Below, piece after piece: positions 51,736-61,672 of a DNA stretch of 64,000 nucleotides (within the stretch, counting starts at the first letter, position 1; each line of letters opens with the position of its first letter). The position numbers and the translations under genes are program-made. The notes under the pieces were generated by a model, which searched no databases, had not been told where the DNA came from, and saw nothing but the letters and a program-made list of their open reading frames with translations. Origin of the DNA: an uncultured Clostridia bacterium (GTDB taxonomy: Bacteria; Bacillota; Clostridia; Christensenellales; Borkfalkiaceae); contig CANRGG010000003.1 in assembly GCA_947630115.1 (NCBI GenBank), forward strand, positions 21,234 through 85,233. Direction: 5' to 3'.

Positions 51736-52791
51736 TCATTCCGTTTTGAAGTATTCCCCGATCTCGCGCACGGTCTCCGCGATCACGTCCCCGCCCGCAA
51801 GATAATTCTTCGTCCAGCGCACCGTCAGCGCTACCGCCTCTTGAATGCGCAGCTTCGGCTCCCTGCCGAATACCTTTTTCACTTTGGAATTGTTTAACTG
51901 CAAATACGCCGCCTCGTGCGGCCCGCCGTCCGGACGCGCCTGCCAGCCGAGCCCTTCCCCCCATTCCTTGCAGAAGAGCCCGACAAGCTCCCCCGTCGTC
52001 AAACAGTCCGAAAGATCGGGCCCGATGTTGTATGCGCCCTCGTATTTCCGATCCTCCCTCTGCCGCGCGGCGATCTCGAGATACAGAGAAAGCGGTTCGA
52101 GAACGTGTTGGTAAGGCCTCGTCGAGAAAGGATTGCGAACCGGGATCGTCTCCCCCCGCTGCGCCGCCCGCACACAGTCGGGAAGGATCCGGTCGGGCGA
52201 AAAATCCCCGCCGCCGATGACGTTTCCCGCCCGCGCCGTCGAGACCGCCGTCCCGCCGCCCGCAAAGAACGATCTTTGATAGCAATGCGTTACAAGTTCG
52301 CTGCAAGATTTCGAGTTGCTGTAAGGATCGAAGCCGTCGAGTGGCTCGTCCTCCGAAAAAGCATGCCCAAATTCCCCGTCGTTTTGGTAGACCTTGTCCG
52401 TCGTGACGTTGAGAACGCTCTTGACGCTCTCCGTCTCCCGCACGGCTTCGAGCAGATTGACCGTGCCGAGGACGTTCGTTTCGAAGGTGCCGCGCGGATC
52501 GCGGTAGCCCTCCCGCACGATGGGCTGCGCCGCAAGATGAAAGACAAACTCCGGCTGCGCATTTTGCAGGGCGCACTTTAAGGCCCCGAAGTCCCGGACG
52601 TCCCCTTCGAGGCTCTTCATCCTCTTTCGAAGCCCCAAAAGTTCGAAGAGTGCGGGGCTCGTCGGGGGGGTCAGGGAATAGCCTGTCACGTCCGCCCCCG
52701 CAAGGAGGAGGATCTCGCAGAGCCAGCTGCCCTTGAAACCGGTATGCCCCGTGACAAAGACCTTTTTTCCGCGGTAAAAGCTCAGATCCAT
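51736..52791 (-). CDS. rfbG: CDP-glucose 4,6-dehydratase
   Basis: 351 aa extended SDR: VFVTGHTGFKGSWL, DVRDF, NVTTDKVYQN, catalytic YSNSK, GDFSPDRILPD, all typical of RfbG. Converts CDP-glucose to CDP-4-keto-6-deoxyglucose for RfbH. One base after the rfbF stop. Confidence 0.94.
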   Translation of the reverse strand: MDLSFYRGKKVFVTGHTGFKGSWLCEILLLAGADVTGYSLTPPTSPALFELLGLRKRMKSLEGDVRDFGALKCALQNAQPEFVFHLAAQPIVREGYRDPRGTFETNVLGTVNLLEAVRETESVKSVLNVTTDKVYQNDGEFGHAFSEDEPLDGFDPYSNSKSCSELVTHCYQRSFFAGGGTAVSTARAGNVIGGGDFSPDRILPDCVRAAQRGETIPVRNPFSTRPYQHVLEPLSLYLEIAARQREDRKYEGAYNIGPDLSDCLTTGELVGLFCKEWGEGLGWQARPDGGPHEAAYLQLNNSKVKKVFGREPKLRIQEAVALTVRWTKNYLAGGDVIAETVREIGEYFKTE

Positions 52792-52792
52792 T

Positions 52793-53575
52793 TCAATCCT
52801 TCCACTTTTTCCAGGGCGCCATGCCCGTTTCGAGACAGCGGTTCAAAAGATCCATCTCGCGCTTGGTATCCATGCACTGCCAGAACCCCCTGTGGCAATA
52901 GGACATGAGCTCGCCCTCTGCGGCAAGCCGTTCGAGCGGCTCCCGCTCAAACACGGTGTCGTCCCCCTCTATGTAATCGAAGATCTTGGGTTCCAGCACC
53001 ATATAGCCCGCGTTGACGAGGGCACCGTCCGCCGCGCTCTTTTCGCGGAAGGCCTTGACCGAATTGTCGCTACCGAGGTCGAGTACTCCCTTTTGCTGTT
53101 CGAGCCGCACCGCGGTGAGCGTCGCGATCTTGCCGTGACTTCTGTGGAATTTGACGAGTTCCTTGATGTCGACGTCGCAAACGCCGTCGCCGTAGGTCAT
53201 CATGAAGGTCTCGTTCCCGATATAGGGACGGACCCGGCGGATCCTTCCGCCCGTCATGGTCGGAACGCCGGTATCCACCACCGTCACCTTCCACGGTTCG
53301 CAGGTCTTTTTGTGGATGATGGTCTCGTTGCCGCCCCTCGTAAAGTCGAACGTGACGTCGCTGTTATTGAGGAAATAGTCGGCGAACCATTCCTTGATGA
53401 CATGCTGCATATAGCCGGCGCAGACGATGAAATCGTTGAAACCGTAGTAGGAATACTCCTTCATGATGTGCCAAAGGATCGGTTTTCCGCCGATCTCGAT
53501 CATCGGCTTGGGTCTGAACTGCGACTCTTCGGAGATCCGCGTCCCAAGCCCTCCCGCAAGTAAGACGACTTTCAT
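52793..53575 (-). CDS. rfbF: Glucose-1-phosphate cytidylyltransferase
   Basis: 260 aa from MKVVLLAGGLGTRISEES (53575), the usual length; the ORF-track start is too far upstream. Nucleotidyl loop GGLGTR, FRPKPMIEIGGKP, TYGDGVCDVD, NAGYMVLEP. Makes CDP-glucose, first step of the CDP-dideoxysugar branch. Confidence 0.94.
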   Translation of the reverse strand: MKVVLLAGGLGTRISEESQFRPKPMIEIGGKPILWHIMKEYSYYGFNDFIVCAGYMQHVIKEWFADYFLNNSDVTFDFTRGGNETIIHKKTCEPWKVTVVDTGVPTMTGGRIRRVRPYIGNETFMMTYGDGVCDVDIKELVKFHRSHGKIATLTAVRLEQQKGVLDLGSDNSVKAFREKSAADGALVNAGYMVLEPKIFDYIEGDDTVFEREPLERLAAEGELMSYCHRGFWQCMDTKREMDLLNRCLETGMAPWKKWKD

Positions 53576-53586
53576 AATGTTTTCCT

Positions 53587-54603
53587 CTAATTTTCGATAT
53601 GTTTGATCTTCCGATAGATCGGACGGAAGACGGTATGTAAGATCTTCGCAAGAAAGTTGGGCAGAAGCAGAATGGGCAGACAGCAAAGATAGGCGCCCTT
53701 GAACTGTTTCAGGATGGGTTTGCCGTATTTTTTGTACTCGCTCTTCCACTTTTTGTCGGAGACCGATTTCAATTTCAGAATGATACGGCTCCACCATTTG
53801 AGCGTCGTTCGAAAGACCCCTCGCGCCGTTTCAAGCTCATAGCCGAACTGCGGAGCGATCTCGCAATACACCCGGTAAAAGCACGCCCCGAAGATATGGA
53901 AAAAGGAACTCAGGTTCCGGTCCACTCCCGAATTCCCGGGCGTCGAATCCTGCGCGATACAAGGGGAAAAGATCATGCCGAGCTTCGTCCCCTTCCCTTT
54001 GGTCGCTTCAAGGGCGACGCAGGTATGGATAAAGTAGGTATCCACGTATTTTTCGGGCGACGAAACGCCGTCGAACGCCTCTTTCGAGAGCAAAAGGGCG
54101 CTCATGTAGGTGAGGCGGTGCGAGCAGACGCGGAGGAACTCGTCCTTATCCGTCGTGACGAGCGTGCCCTCCTTCCTTTCCAGAAACGGCTCCGAACAAT
54201 TTGTTAAGCCGCGGTATTCATGCTTGAAAAAACAGTGGTTCAAAAAGATGAGCGCACAACCCTGCCCTTCCTTCAAAAAGGCGAGCATTTTCCCGATGGC
54301 ATTTTCCGCGACGAGATCGTCGTCCCCCAAAAGGAGGACATACTCCCCGCTCGCCTCTTTCAGACATTGGAGAAAATTCGCGTCGGGACCGATATTTTCG
54401 GGGTTTTTGAGATATCGGATCGCAGGGCACTCCCGCATTTTTTCCCTGACAAGGGCTTCCGTCCCGTCCTTTGAGGCGTTGTCCGAGATGAGAAGTTCGA
54501 TCTCGGGGGTCATCTGGGCGATGACGGAATCCATTGCCCTGCCCAAAAATTCCGCCCGATTGTAGGTCGGGATCGCAATGGTCAACAAGATCTTCCCGCT
54601 CAT
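53587..54603 (-). CDS. Family 2 glycosyltransferase
   Basis: 338 aa, GT-A fold: TIAIPTYNRAEFLGRAMDSV, ELLISDNASKDGT, metal-binding LLLGDDDLV. Adds a sugar to the lipid-linked repeat; donor unknown. Overlaps the preceding GT gene by 4 bp. Confidence 0.88.
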   Translation of the reverse strand: MSGKILLTIAIPTYNRAEFLGRAMDSVIAQMTPEIELLISDNASKDGTEALVREKMRECPAIRYLKNPENIGPDANFLQCLKEASGEYVLLLGDDDLVAENAIGKMLAFLKEGQGCALIFLNHCFFKHEYRGLTNCSEPFLERKEGTLVTTDKDEFLRVCSHRLTYMSALLLSKEAFDGVSSPEKYVDTYFIHTCVALEATKGKGTKLGMIFSPCIAQDSTPGNSGVDRNLSSFFHIFGACFYRVYCEIAPQFGYELETARGVFRTTLKWWSRIILKLKSVSDKKWKSEYKKYGKPILKQFKGAYLCCLPILLLPNFLAKILHTVFRPIYRKIKHIEN

Positions 54604-55652
54604 TTTTTCTCTCCCAGTGCCTGTTTGATATGCCCCGCGAGCTCGCGGGCGTATCTTTCCCAGGAAAATTTTTTCAGCAAAGCCTCCCGCTCTTCCGGGG
54701 AGATCTCCTTCCCCGCGTCAAGATCCGCCGTGTGCGTTTGATCGTTCGGATCGAAGAAGTTCGCGACGTCGCCGTACACCTCTTTGAACACCGGAATATC
54801 CGAAAGAAAGAGCTTTTTGCAGCCGCAGGCGACCGCTTCGAGCGGCGGGATCCCGAAACCCTCGTAAAGGGACGGCAGAATGAATCCTTCTGCGCGGGCA
54901 TATAGCCATTTGAGGCTCCCGTCGTCGAGATAGCCCGTAAAAAAGCAGTTTTTGAGTCCGTTTTCGGTCAAAAAGCTCTCCGTCTTTTGGTTCTTTCCCC
55001 CGACGATGACGAAATTCTTTTCAGGGCAGTTCTTCGCAAGAGCAAGAACATAGCCGAAATTTTTATGCGGCTTGATGGAACCTACGGAAAGATAAAAATT
55101 TTGCGGCAGGCCTTCGACCGCGGTTTCCTTCCACTCCTTGACATGTTCCCAGCCGTTGCCGAGCACGATGGGACGGGAGCGCGGATAGTGCGCCCGGATC
55201 CGCGCCGCGGAAAATTCCGAGACGGTGAACAGCGCGAGATTTCTGTTTGCGAAACTATGGATCATCCATTGACTCTTTCTTCTGAGCCATGGATCGGTCT
55301 CCGATTTATTCAGATCCAGCCAAAGGGTATCGTGTAAAACGATAAAAGCGCGGCAGCGGATGGGAATGGTATTACAAAGGCATAAGAGCGGAAGTTTCCT
55401 CTTTTTGCAATACCGCGCAAGATCGAACTGCTCCCAGCGAATCCCGCCGTGTTTGCCCACCTTTTCAAAGCGAATGTTGTCCGCGGCGAACGGAAATTCT
55501 TCCACCGATCCCGGCACCGCGACCGTGAAAAAAAATTCCTTGCAGCCTGCAAGTCCCTTCATGATCTCCACGGCAAAGCGCTGCACGCCCGTCGTTTGCT
55601 GCTGCAAAAACCGTCCGTCGACGATGAGTTCTCTCACGGTTTCCTCCTTCAT
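54600..55652 (-). CDS. Family 4 glycosyltransferase
   Basis: 350 aa from MKEETVRELIVDG (55652) that overlaps the wzy stop. GT-B fold with VDGRFLQQQTTGVQRFAVE, FYLSVGSIKPHKNFGYVL, and donor-binding PSLYEGFGIPPLEAVACG. Resembles mannosyl/rhamnosyltransferases. Confidence 0.87.
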   Translation of the reverse strand: MKEETVRELIVDGRFLQQQTTGVQRFAVEIMKGLAGCKEFFFTVAVPGSVEEFPFAADNIRFEKVGKHGGIRWEQFDLARYCKKRKLPLLCLCNTIPIRCRAFIVLHDTLWLDLNKSETDPWLRRKSQWMIHSFANRNLALFTVSEFSAARIRAHYPRSRPIVLGNGWEHVKEWKETAVEGLPQNFYLSVGSIKPHKNFGYVLALAKNCPEKNFVIVGGKNQKTESFLTENGLKNCFFTGYLDDGSLKWLYARAEGFILPSLYEGFGIPPLEAVACGCKKLFLSDIPVFKEVYGDVANFFDPNDQTHTADLDAGKEISPEEREALLKKFSWERYARELAGHIKQALGEKK

Positions 55653-56902
55653 GCCGCCACCCCTTGGGTCCTTACCGGACGGGACAGGAGCCCGCCCCAG
55701 AGGATCCCCAAAAACGCCCAATGGTACAATCTGAGATATCCTTGGTTGATCTGCAGAATGATCGTGAAGATCACGAGCGCATAGGCAAGGCAGGCAAGCG
55801 TATTCGTCTGCTTGGTTTTCTTTTGCCGGCCGAGTTTCACGGCGCGGAAGATCAGCGAGGCCGTGAGCCCGTAGAAAAAGAGAAAGCCGAAGATCCCGAG
55901 GGTCGCCAGAAGTTCGAGCGAGACGTTGGATGGCACATGGCCGGCGCCCTTACCGAGATAGAGCCCGTAGCAGCCGGGCCCCACTCCGAAGGCGGGATTT
56001 TCCAAAAAGACCTGCCACGTTTCCGCCCAGCTTTCGATCCGCCCGCCCGAGGCGGCGTTGATAGAGCCCTCGAAGAGCCGCGCGATGAAGGTATCGTAAA
56101 TCTGCGAAAACCCGAAGCGGAAGGCGAAAAAGAGCAGGATCACCCCAAACGGGAAGATCAGTTTTTTCAAAGTGATCCGCCGCGCGATCCAGATGAGATA
56201 GACCGAAAATAGCACGAGCGCGATTGCGATGAATCCCGAAGTGGACGTCGTGACGATAAACATGATGAGCCCGCAAAGAACGTCGGGCAAATACTTCCTC
56301 TCCCCGCAGACGATGAGTTTGAGACAGGCAAAGGCGAACCAGAAGGAGAGATAGGTCGCCAGATAGCTCGGCTCATAGAACCAGAGCTGGAAGCGCGGGA
56401 CCCCCATATAATATCCGTACGAGGGCAGGAACGGAAGTTCATAGTGAAAGAGCACTTTGAGCGCAAGCTGGAAAAGAAGCGCCGCAAACTGCACAAAACA
56501 GGTGGCGCGGAAGATCCGGAGCATGCGTTCGAGCCCGTAGCGCTGCACATAGCTTCCCAGCGCGTAAAACAAAAAGAACACGTTGTAGACGATGGAGAGC
56601 CAAAAGGCAAACGCCCGCACGAAATTGAGGGCAAGCACCGTCGAGACCGCCGAAAAAAAGACGAACCCGAACACCCAAAAATTCGCGGTGATCCGGAACG
56701 TCCCCTTCGCCAGAAGCAGCAGGGCAAAGACGGCGAGAAACAGCTGGTCCAAACGAAAATTGACGCCGCCGATCTCGACGCCGAAACGATCCGCCCCGAT
56801 CAAGAGCAGCGAGAGAAAGCAAAAAGCGTGGATCAAACGGTCGGCGTCCGAACTTGTCCGCGGGGCGCTGATCCTTCTGTTGTCCGCATAGGCCTCCATC
56901 AC
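55649..56902 (-). CDS. Wzy-type polysaccharide polymerase (O-antigen ligase family)
   Basis: 417 aa with about 10-12 helices and a large loop around residues 270-320 containing GGRIESWAETWQVFLENPAFGVGPG, the typical Wzy_C/O-antigen-ligase loop. Polymerizes repeat units on the outer membrane face. Overlaps both flanking GT genes by 4 bp. Confidence 0.88.
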   Translation of the reverse strand: MMEAYADNRRISAPRTSSDADRLIHAFCFLSLLLIGADRFGVEIGGVNFRLDQLFLAVFALLLLAKGTFRITANFWVFGFVFFSAVSTVLALNFVRAFAFWLSIVYNVFFLFYALGSYVQRYGLERMLRIFRATCFVQFAALLFQLALKVLFHYELPFLPSYGYYMGVPRFQLWFYEPSYLATYLSFWFAFACLKLIVCGERKYLPDVLCGLIMFIVTTSTSGFIAIALVLFSVYLIWIARRITLKKLIFPFGVILLFFAFRFGFSQIYDTFIARLFEGSINAASGGRIESWAETWQVFLENPAFGVGPGCYGLYLGKGAGHVPSNVSLELLATLGIFGFLFFYGLTASLIFRAVKLGRQKKTKQTNTLACLAYALVIFTIILQINQGYLRLYHWAFLGILWGGLLSRPVRTQGVAA

Positions 56903-57918
56903 CTGCCCAGCTCCTTTAAGATCCTTTCCGCCGTTTTTTCATAAGAATATCTCGCGGCGATCTGTTCAAATGCCCCTTCGATCGTTTGGGGCGGCTCAGA
57001 AAGGAGCGCGGAAAGCTCCTCCTCGGTCCGGAAAAATTTTACCGGCAATCCCTCATATACCTCGCGGAATACCGGAATATCCGAGACGATCGGCTGCGTC
57101 CCGAGTGCGAGCGCTTCAAGCGGCGGCAGCCCAAATCCTTCGTATTTCGACGGCAAAACCAGATATTTCGCCCGCCGAACCAGCAAAAAAAGCGCTTCGT
57201 CCGCCAATTTTCCCGTAAATTCCACATTTTCATAGGCCGCTTCGTCGATCTTCAAGCCGGTCAAAAAACTGTCCTTTTCCCCGATGATCTTCAATTTGCA
57301 GCCGTCCTTTTGGCGGGAAAATGCGGAAAGCAGCACAAAAAGCCCCTTGTGCGGCTTGACGTTCCCGACAAAGACGATCTCGTTTTCCTTTCTTTCAAGC
57401 GGCGGGTGCGATTTCGCAAACGAAAAAACGCTCTCCGACAGGCCGTTGTAATTGACGTAGCACTTTCGGGAAAGTTTGCCGTAATAATGCTCGCAGCGAG
57501 ACAGCGTGAACTTCGAAACGCAGGCGACGCTCGCCGACCGTTTCATGCAGCGCTTCAAAAGAGTCTTTTTGATCAGCTTGTCCGTGAAATTCCGCGTCGT
57601 CTCCTTCACGTCGAGAAAGGCAAGGTCGTGCATGATCGTATGGACGGGGATTTTGACCCCGAACGGGATGAGAAAATTCGGCACAAGCAGCGCGTCGCAC
57701 TCTTTGTTGAGCCTTTTGTCGAATGATAAGAGTCCTTTGAGCGAATACGGGTCGGTGAGATCTTCGACGATCTCCGCCCGCTGATAGGATTGCAGACGCT
57801 GCGGATCCCCGATCAAATAATAGGAATGCGCGCCAAGATCGAGCGCGCCGAGGATCCCCTCGCACACCCTTCCGATCCCCGATCTTCCGAGATATCTGCA
57901 ATCGAACGCAATTTTCAT
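56899..57918 (-). CDS. Family 4 glycosyltransferase
   Basis: 339 aa. FDCRYLGRSGIGRVCEGIL acceptor-side start, EIVFVGNVKPHKGLFVLLSAF, donor site PSKYEGFGLPPLEALALG. Related to the GT at 54600..55652, so possibly acting on the same donor (GDP-mannose is made in this operon). Confidence 0.87.
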   Translation of the reverse strand: MKIAFDCRYLGRSGIGRVCEGILGALDLGAHSYYLIGDPQRLQSYQRAEIVEDLTDPYSLKGLLSFDKRLNKECDALLVPNFLIPFGVKIPVHTIMHDLAFLDVKETTRNFTDKLIKKTLLKRCMKRSASVACVSKFTLSRCEHYYGKLSRKCYVNYNGLSESVFSFAKSHPPLERKENEIVFVGNVKPHKGLFVLLSAFSRQKDGCKLKIIGEKDSFLTGLKIDEAAYENVEFTGKLADEALFLLVRRAKYLVLPSKYEGFGLPPLEALALGTQPIVSDIPVFREVYEGLPVKFFRTEEELSALLSEPPQTIEGAFEQIAARYSYEKTAERILKELGR

Positions 57919-57930
57919 ATCCGCTCCCGG

Positions 57931-58872
57931 TCAATAGCCGATCAAGATCGCCCTGCACTTTCCGGAGATCTCGATCGTCTGCTCCGTCAAGAGAAAGGTA
58001 TCGCCCTGTTTCGCCTCGGCGGAGACGCCCGCGGTGATCATGCCGCTCCCCTCCAGAAAGAGCGCCACGACGAACTTTGCGAGCGGCAGATTATAGACGC
58101 TCTCGCCGTCGGCGTTGTACTCGATGAAGGTGAGCTTCCCGATGTCGCCGAGCATATTCTCCGCTTTTCCCTTCACCTGCGCGAATTTCCGGGTGCGGAC
58201 GGGCGTTTTCCGGAAATTCAGCACGGCAAGCGCGTCCTCGACCCGGCACTCCCGCTCTTTCCCGTTTTCGTCCTTTCTGTGATAGTCGAAGAGCCGGTAA
58301 GTCGCGTCCGAAGTCTGCTGGATCTCGCAGAGCAGGCAGCCCGCGCCGATCGCATGGATCGTTCCCGCGGGGATATAGTAGACGTCCCCTTTGCGCACGG
58401 GGATCTTGTTCAAAAGCTGTTCGATCGTCCCATCCTTCACCGCCGCGCGCACTTCCTCCTCCGTGACGTCCCGCTGGAAGCCCAGAAAAACGCACGCGCC
58501 GGGGTCGGCGTCGAGGATGAACCACATTTCGTTCTTGCCGCAGTCTCCCGAATGGGTGAGGGCGTATTGGGTGTCGGGATGGACCTGGATGGAGAGATTT
58601 TCCCTGGCGTCTATGTATTTTACCATGATCGGCAGGGCGTGGCAGCGCGCCGCATGTTCCCCGAACTGTTCCCAGCCGACCCGGTCGAGATATTCGTTGA
58701 GCGTCTTTCCCGCGTCCTCCCCTTCGGCGACCGAACACATGCCGTTGCGGTGGGTGGAAAGCTCCCAGCTCTCGGCGATGGGCTCCGGTCCCTCCGCGTC
58801 CTTATGGAGGAGCTTTCCGATCTTGTTGCCGCCCCAGAGCATCTTTTTGTAAACCGGTTTGAGTTTGATCAT
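57931..58872 (-). CDS. manA: Mannose-6-phosphate isomerase, class I
   Basis: 313 aa cupin enzyme: VYKKMLWGGNKIGKLL, ESWELSTHRNG, zinc-site SIQVHPDTQYAL and GKNEMWFIL, PAGTIHAIGAGCLLCEIQQTSD. Fructose-6-phosphate to mannose-6-phosphate, first step to GDP-mannose. Confidence 0.92.
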   Translation of the reverse strand: MIKLKPVYKKMLWGGNKIGKLLHKDAEGPEPIAESWELSTHRNGMCSVAEGEDAGKTLNEYLDRVGWEQFGEHAARCHALPIMVKYIDARENLSIQVHPDTQYALTHSGDCGKNEMWFILDADPGACVFLGFQRDVTEEEVRAAVKDGTIEQLLNKIPVRKGDVYYIPAGTIHAIGAGCLLCEIQQTSDATYRLFDYHRKDENGKERECRVEDALAVLNFRKTPVRTRKFAQVKGKAENMLGDIGKLTFIEYNADGESVYNLPLAKFVVALFLEGSGMITAGVSAEAKQGDTFLLTEQTIEISGKCRAILIGY

Positions 58873-60608
58873 AACCTTCCTTTCAGCAAGGCGTCGAGAT
58901 CCGCCTTGATTCTTCCTATTTTTATTTGCGCGTCCGAAAGAGTATGCCCCTTCACGCCGAAATAGAACTTGATCTTCGGCTCCGTTCCCGAAGGGCGGGC
59001 GCAGACCCAGCCGCCATCCGAAAGCTCGAAATAGAGCACATTGCTCCGCGGGAGGGTGAGCGTCTCCTCCGCGCCCGTTGCAAGCTCTCTTCTGACGCCC
59101 CTTTCATAGTCGCGCACCGCAAAGACCGACGCGCCGCCGAATGTCTGCGGCGGATCTTCGCGAAACTCCTTCATGATCTTTGCGATCTTTTCCGCGCCCG
59201 AAGCGCCCGCGAGCGTCGCGCCCGTGAGCCCCTCGAGAAAATATCCGTATTTTTCATAGAGCGCGCGCATTTTATCGCAGAGGGTGAGCCCCTGTTCGTC
59301 GTAAAATGCTGCCGCCTCGCAGAGAAGGCAGACCGCCGCGACGGCGTCTTTATCGTGCGCATGCGTCCCCGCAAGACAGCCGTAACTCTCCTCGAAGCCG
59401 AACTCAAAGACGTAGTCCCCCCGCTCTTCGAAGCGTTTCATCTGCTCGCCGATATATTTGAACCCGGTGAGCACTTCGAAAAGGGTCAGGCCGTAGGCTT
59501 TTGCGACACTCTTTGCCATATCGGTCGAGACGATCGTCGTGACGAACGCCCCCTTTTTCCGGTCCGCCGGAAGCAGCCCGAGCCGCTCCCGCTGCGAAAG
59601 AAGGTATTCCGCGATGAGGATCCCGCTCATGTTGCCCGTAAAGGGCATATATTCCCCGCTGCCGTTTCGATCCTTCGCATAGACGCCCAGCCGGTCGGCG
59701 TCGGGGTCGGTCGCAAGCACGAGATCGGCGTCCTGCTCCTCCGCAAGACGGAGGGCATAGGCAAACGCCTTCGGATCTTCGGGATTGGGAAGTTCAAGGG
59801 TGGGGAAATTTCCGTCCGGCGCCTCCTGTTCGGGCACGACGGTCACGTTTTCGAAACCTGTTTCGCGCAGGATACGGCGTACGGGAAGATTGCCCGTTCC
59901 GTTGAGCGGGGTATAGACGATCTTCAGTTTTTTGCCCGCGCGCCGGGAGGCTTCGGGATGAAGACAGAGCCCTTTCACCGCCGAGAGATAGTCCCGGTCG
60001 ATCTCCTCGCCGATCTCCTCCAAAAGGCCGCGCGCCTTCGCCTCTTCGAACGGGATCCGTTTGATCTTGCCGTAGTCGGTCACGGCAGCGATACACCGAA
60101 TAATCTCCCCGTCCTCGGGCGGCACGATCTGCCCGCCGTCCGACGAGTAAACTTTATAGCCGTTGTATTCAGGGGGGTTATGGCTCGCCGTGACGACGAT
60201 CCCCGCCCGGGCTTTGAGCCGCCGCACCGCAAAGGAGAGCTCCGGCGTGGGGCGCAGACTGTCAAAGAGATAGGCTTTGATCTTGTTTGCCGCAAGGATC
60301 AGCGCCGAATCGAGCGCAAATTCCCGGGACATGCGCCGACTGTCATAGGCGATGACGACGCTGCCGCCGCCCTGTCCGTTCAGATAGTCCGCAAGCCCCT
60401 GCGTCGCCTTTCCGACGGTATAGCGGTTCATGCGGTTGGTACCGGCGCCGATCACGCCGCGCATTCCGCCCGTCCCGAAGGTCAGTTCCCTGTAAAATCT
60501 ATCCTCGATCTCTCTTTCGTCGGTGAGCGCGCCAACTTCCCGTCTTGTCTCTTCGTCAAAGACGTCGCCGCTCTTCCATGTTTCGAAAACGTTCCGATAA
60601 TCCATCAA
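58869..60608 (-). CDS. Phosphomannomutase/phosphoglucomutase
   Basis: 579 aa alpha-D-phosphohexomutase: catalytic Ser in VVTASHNPPEYNGYK, metal loop DPDADRLGVY, sugar loop GFEESYG, phosphate loop RPSGTEPKIKFY; GTGGMRGVIGAG start as in PgcA/ManB-like enzymes. Probably serves both mannose-1-phosphate (GDP-mannose) and glucose-1-phosphate (CDP-glucose). Overlaps manC and manA by 4 bp. Confidence 0.92.
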   Translation of the reverse strand: MMDYRNVFETWKSGDVFDEETRREVGALTDEREIEDRFYRELTFGTGGMRGVIGAGTNRMNRYTVGKATQGLADYLNGQGGGSVVIAYDSRRMSREFALDSALILAANKIKAYLFDSLRPTPELSFAVRRLKARAGIVVTASHNPPEYNGYKVYSSDGGQIVPPEDGEIIRCIAAVTDYGKIKRIPFEEAKARGLLEEIGEEIDRDYLSAVKGLCLHPEASRRAGKKLKIVYTPLNGTGNLPVRRILRETGFENVTVVPEQEAPDGNFPTLELPNPEDPKAFAYALRLAEEQDADLVLATDPDADRLGVYAKDRNGSGEYMPFTGNMSGILIAEYLLSQRERLGLLPADRKKGAFVTTIVSTDMAKSVAKAYGLTLFEVLTGFKYIGEQMKRFEERGDYVFEFGFEESYGCLAGTHAHDKDAVAAVCLLCEAAAFYDEQGLTLCDKMRALYEKYGYFLEGLTGATLAGASGAEKIAKIMKEFREDPPQTFGGASVFAVRDYERGVRRELATGAEETLTLPRSNVLYFELSDGGWVCARPSGTEPKIKFYFGVKGHTLSDAQIKIGRIKADLDALLKGRL

Positions 60609-61672
60609 AGAAGCTCCTCTCTCCCCTCCGAACGCAGCTTTTCCACGATCTTTTTCACATCCTGTGCGCGATCTTTGGCGCAGACCAGCAAAACATCGTC
60701 CGTTTCGACGATGACGAGATCCTTCACGCCGATCGCCGCGACGGGTTTTTGTCTGTTATAGATGACGCAGTTCTCGACGTCCGCTCCCAAGAGCTCGCCG
60801 ATCACGACGTTCCCCTTTTCGTCCGCTTCCCGCACCGCGGACAGCATATCGAAACTCCCGACATCGCTCCAGCCGAAATCGCCCGGCACGACGAGGATAT
60901 TCTCCGCCTTTTCCATGATCCCATAGTCCACCGAGACGGACGGGATGAGCGGATAGAGCTTTTCCGTGACTTCCCTCTCTTCCGCCGTTCCGTCGGCCTT
61001 TGCGATCTCAGACAAGATCTTGTATGCTTCGGGCAGATAGCGGCGGAACGCTTGAAGGATCGCCGAGATCTTCCAGACGAACATCCCGCTGTTCCAGAGA
61101 TACCCGCCGGCGGAAAGGTATTCCTGCGCCCGCTCCAGGGAGGGTTTTTCCACAAATTGCAGCACTTTTCTGGCCGCGTCCCCCTTCTCGCCCCCCTCGC
61201 AGCGGAGATAGCCATAGCCCGTCGCGGGAAACGTCGGACGGATCCCGACGGTGACAAGAGCGCCCCCCTCCGCCGCCTTGACTGCGGTTTCGAGGGTCTT
61301 TCGGAAGGATTCCGTATCCTTAATATAGGCGTCCGCGGGGGTGACGACCATCACCGCCTCCCCGCAGCGTTTTTGCAGTTTCATCGCCGCATAGCCGATA
61401 CAGGCGGCGGTATTGCGCGCGGCGGGTTCGGACAGGATCTGCTCCGCTTTGAGATATTTCGCCGTCGCGGCGCGCATTTTTTCCGTCTGGCTTTTCCCGG
61501 TGACGATCAGAAGATCCTCCCGCTCGCAGACGCCGAACAGCCGCTCCGCCGCCTCGTTGACGAGAAGGTCCCGCCCCGTCAGGTTGAGAAGCTGCTTGGG
61601 GGTATCCCTGCGGGAAAGCGGCCAGAAACGTTCCCCCGAGCCGCCCGCCATGATCACGCCGAAAGTTTTCAT
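60605..61672 (-). CDS. manC: Mannose-1-phosphate guanylyltransferase
   Basis: 355 aa: GVIMAGGSGERFWPLSR nucleotidyl loop, TPKQLLNL, VEKPSLERAQEYLSAGGYLWNSGMFVWK, SVDYGIMEKAENILVVPGDFGWSDVG. Monofunctional form without the C-terminal isomerase domain, consistent with a separate manA. Confidence 0.94.
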   Translation of the reverse strand: MKTFGVIMAGGSGERFWPLSRRDTPKQLLNLTGRDLLVNEAAERLFGVCEREDLLIVTGKSQTEKMRAATAKYLKAEQILSEPAARNTAACIGYAAMKLQKRCGEAVMVVTPADAYIKDTESFRKTLETAVKAAEGGALVTVGIRPTFPATGYGYLRCEGGEKGDAARKVLQFVEKPSLERAQEYLSAGGYLWNSGMFVWKISAILQAFRRYLPEAYKILSEIAKADGTAEEREVTEKLYPLIPSVSVDYGIMEKAENILVVPGDFGWSDVGSFDMLSAVREADEKGNVVIGELLGADVENCVIYNRQKPVAAIGVKDLVIVETDDVLLVCAKDRAQDVKKIVEKLRSEGREELL

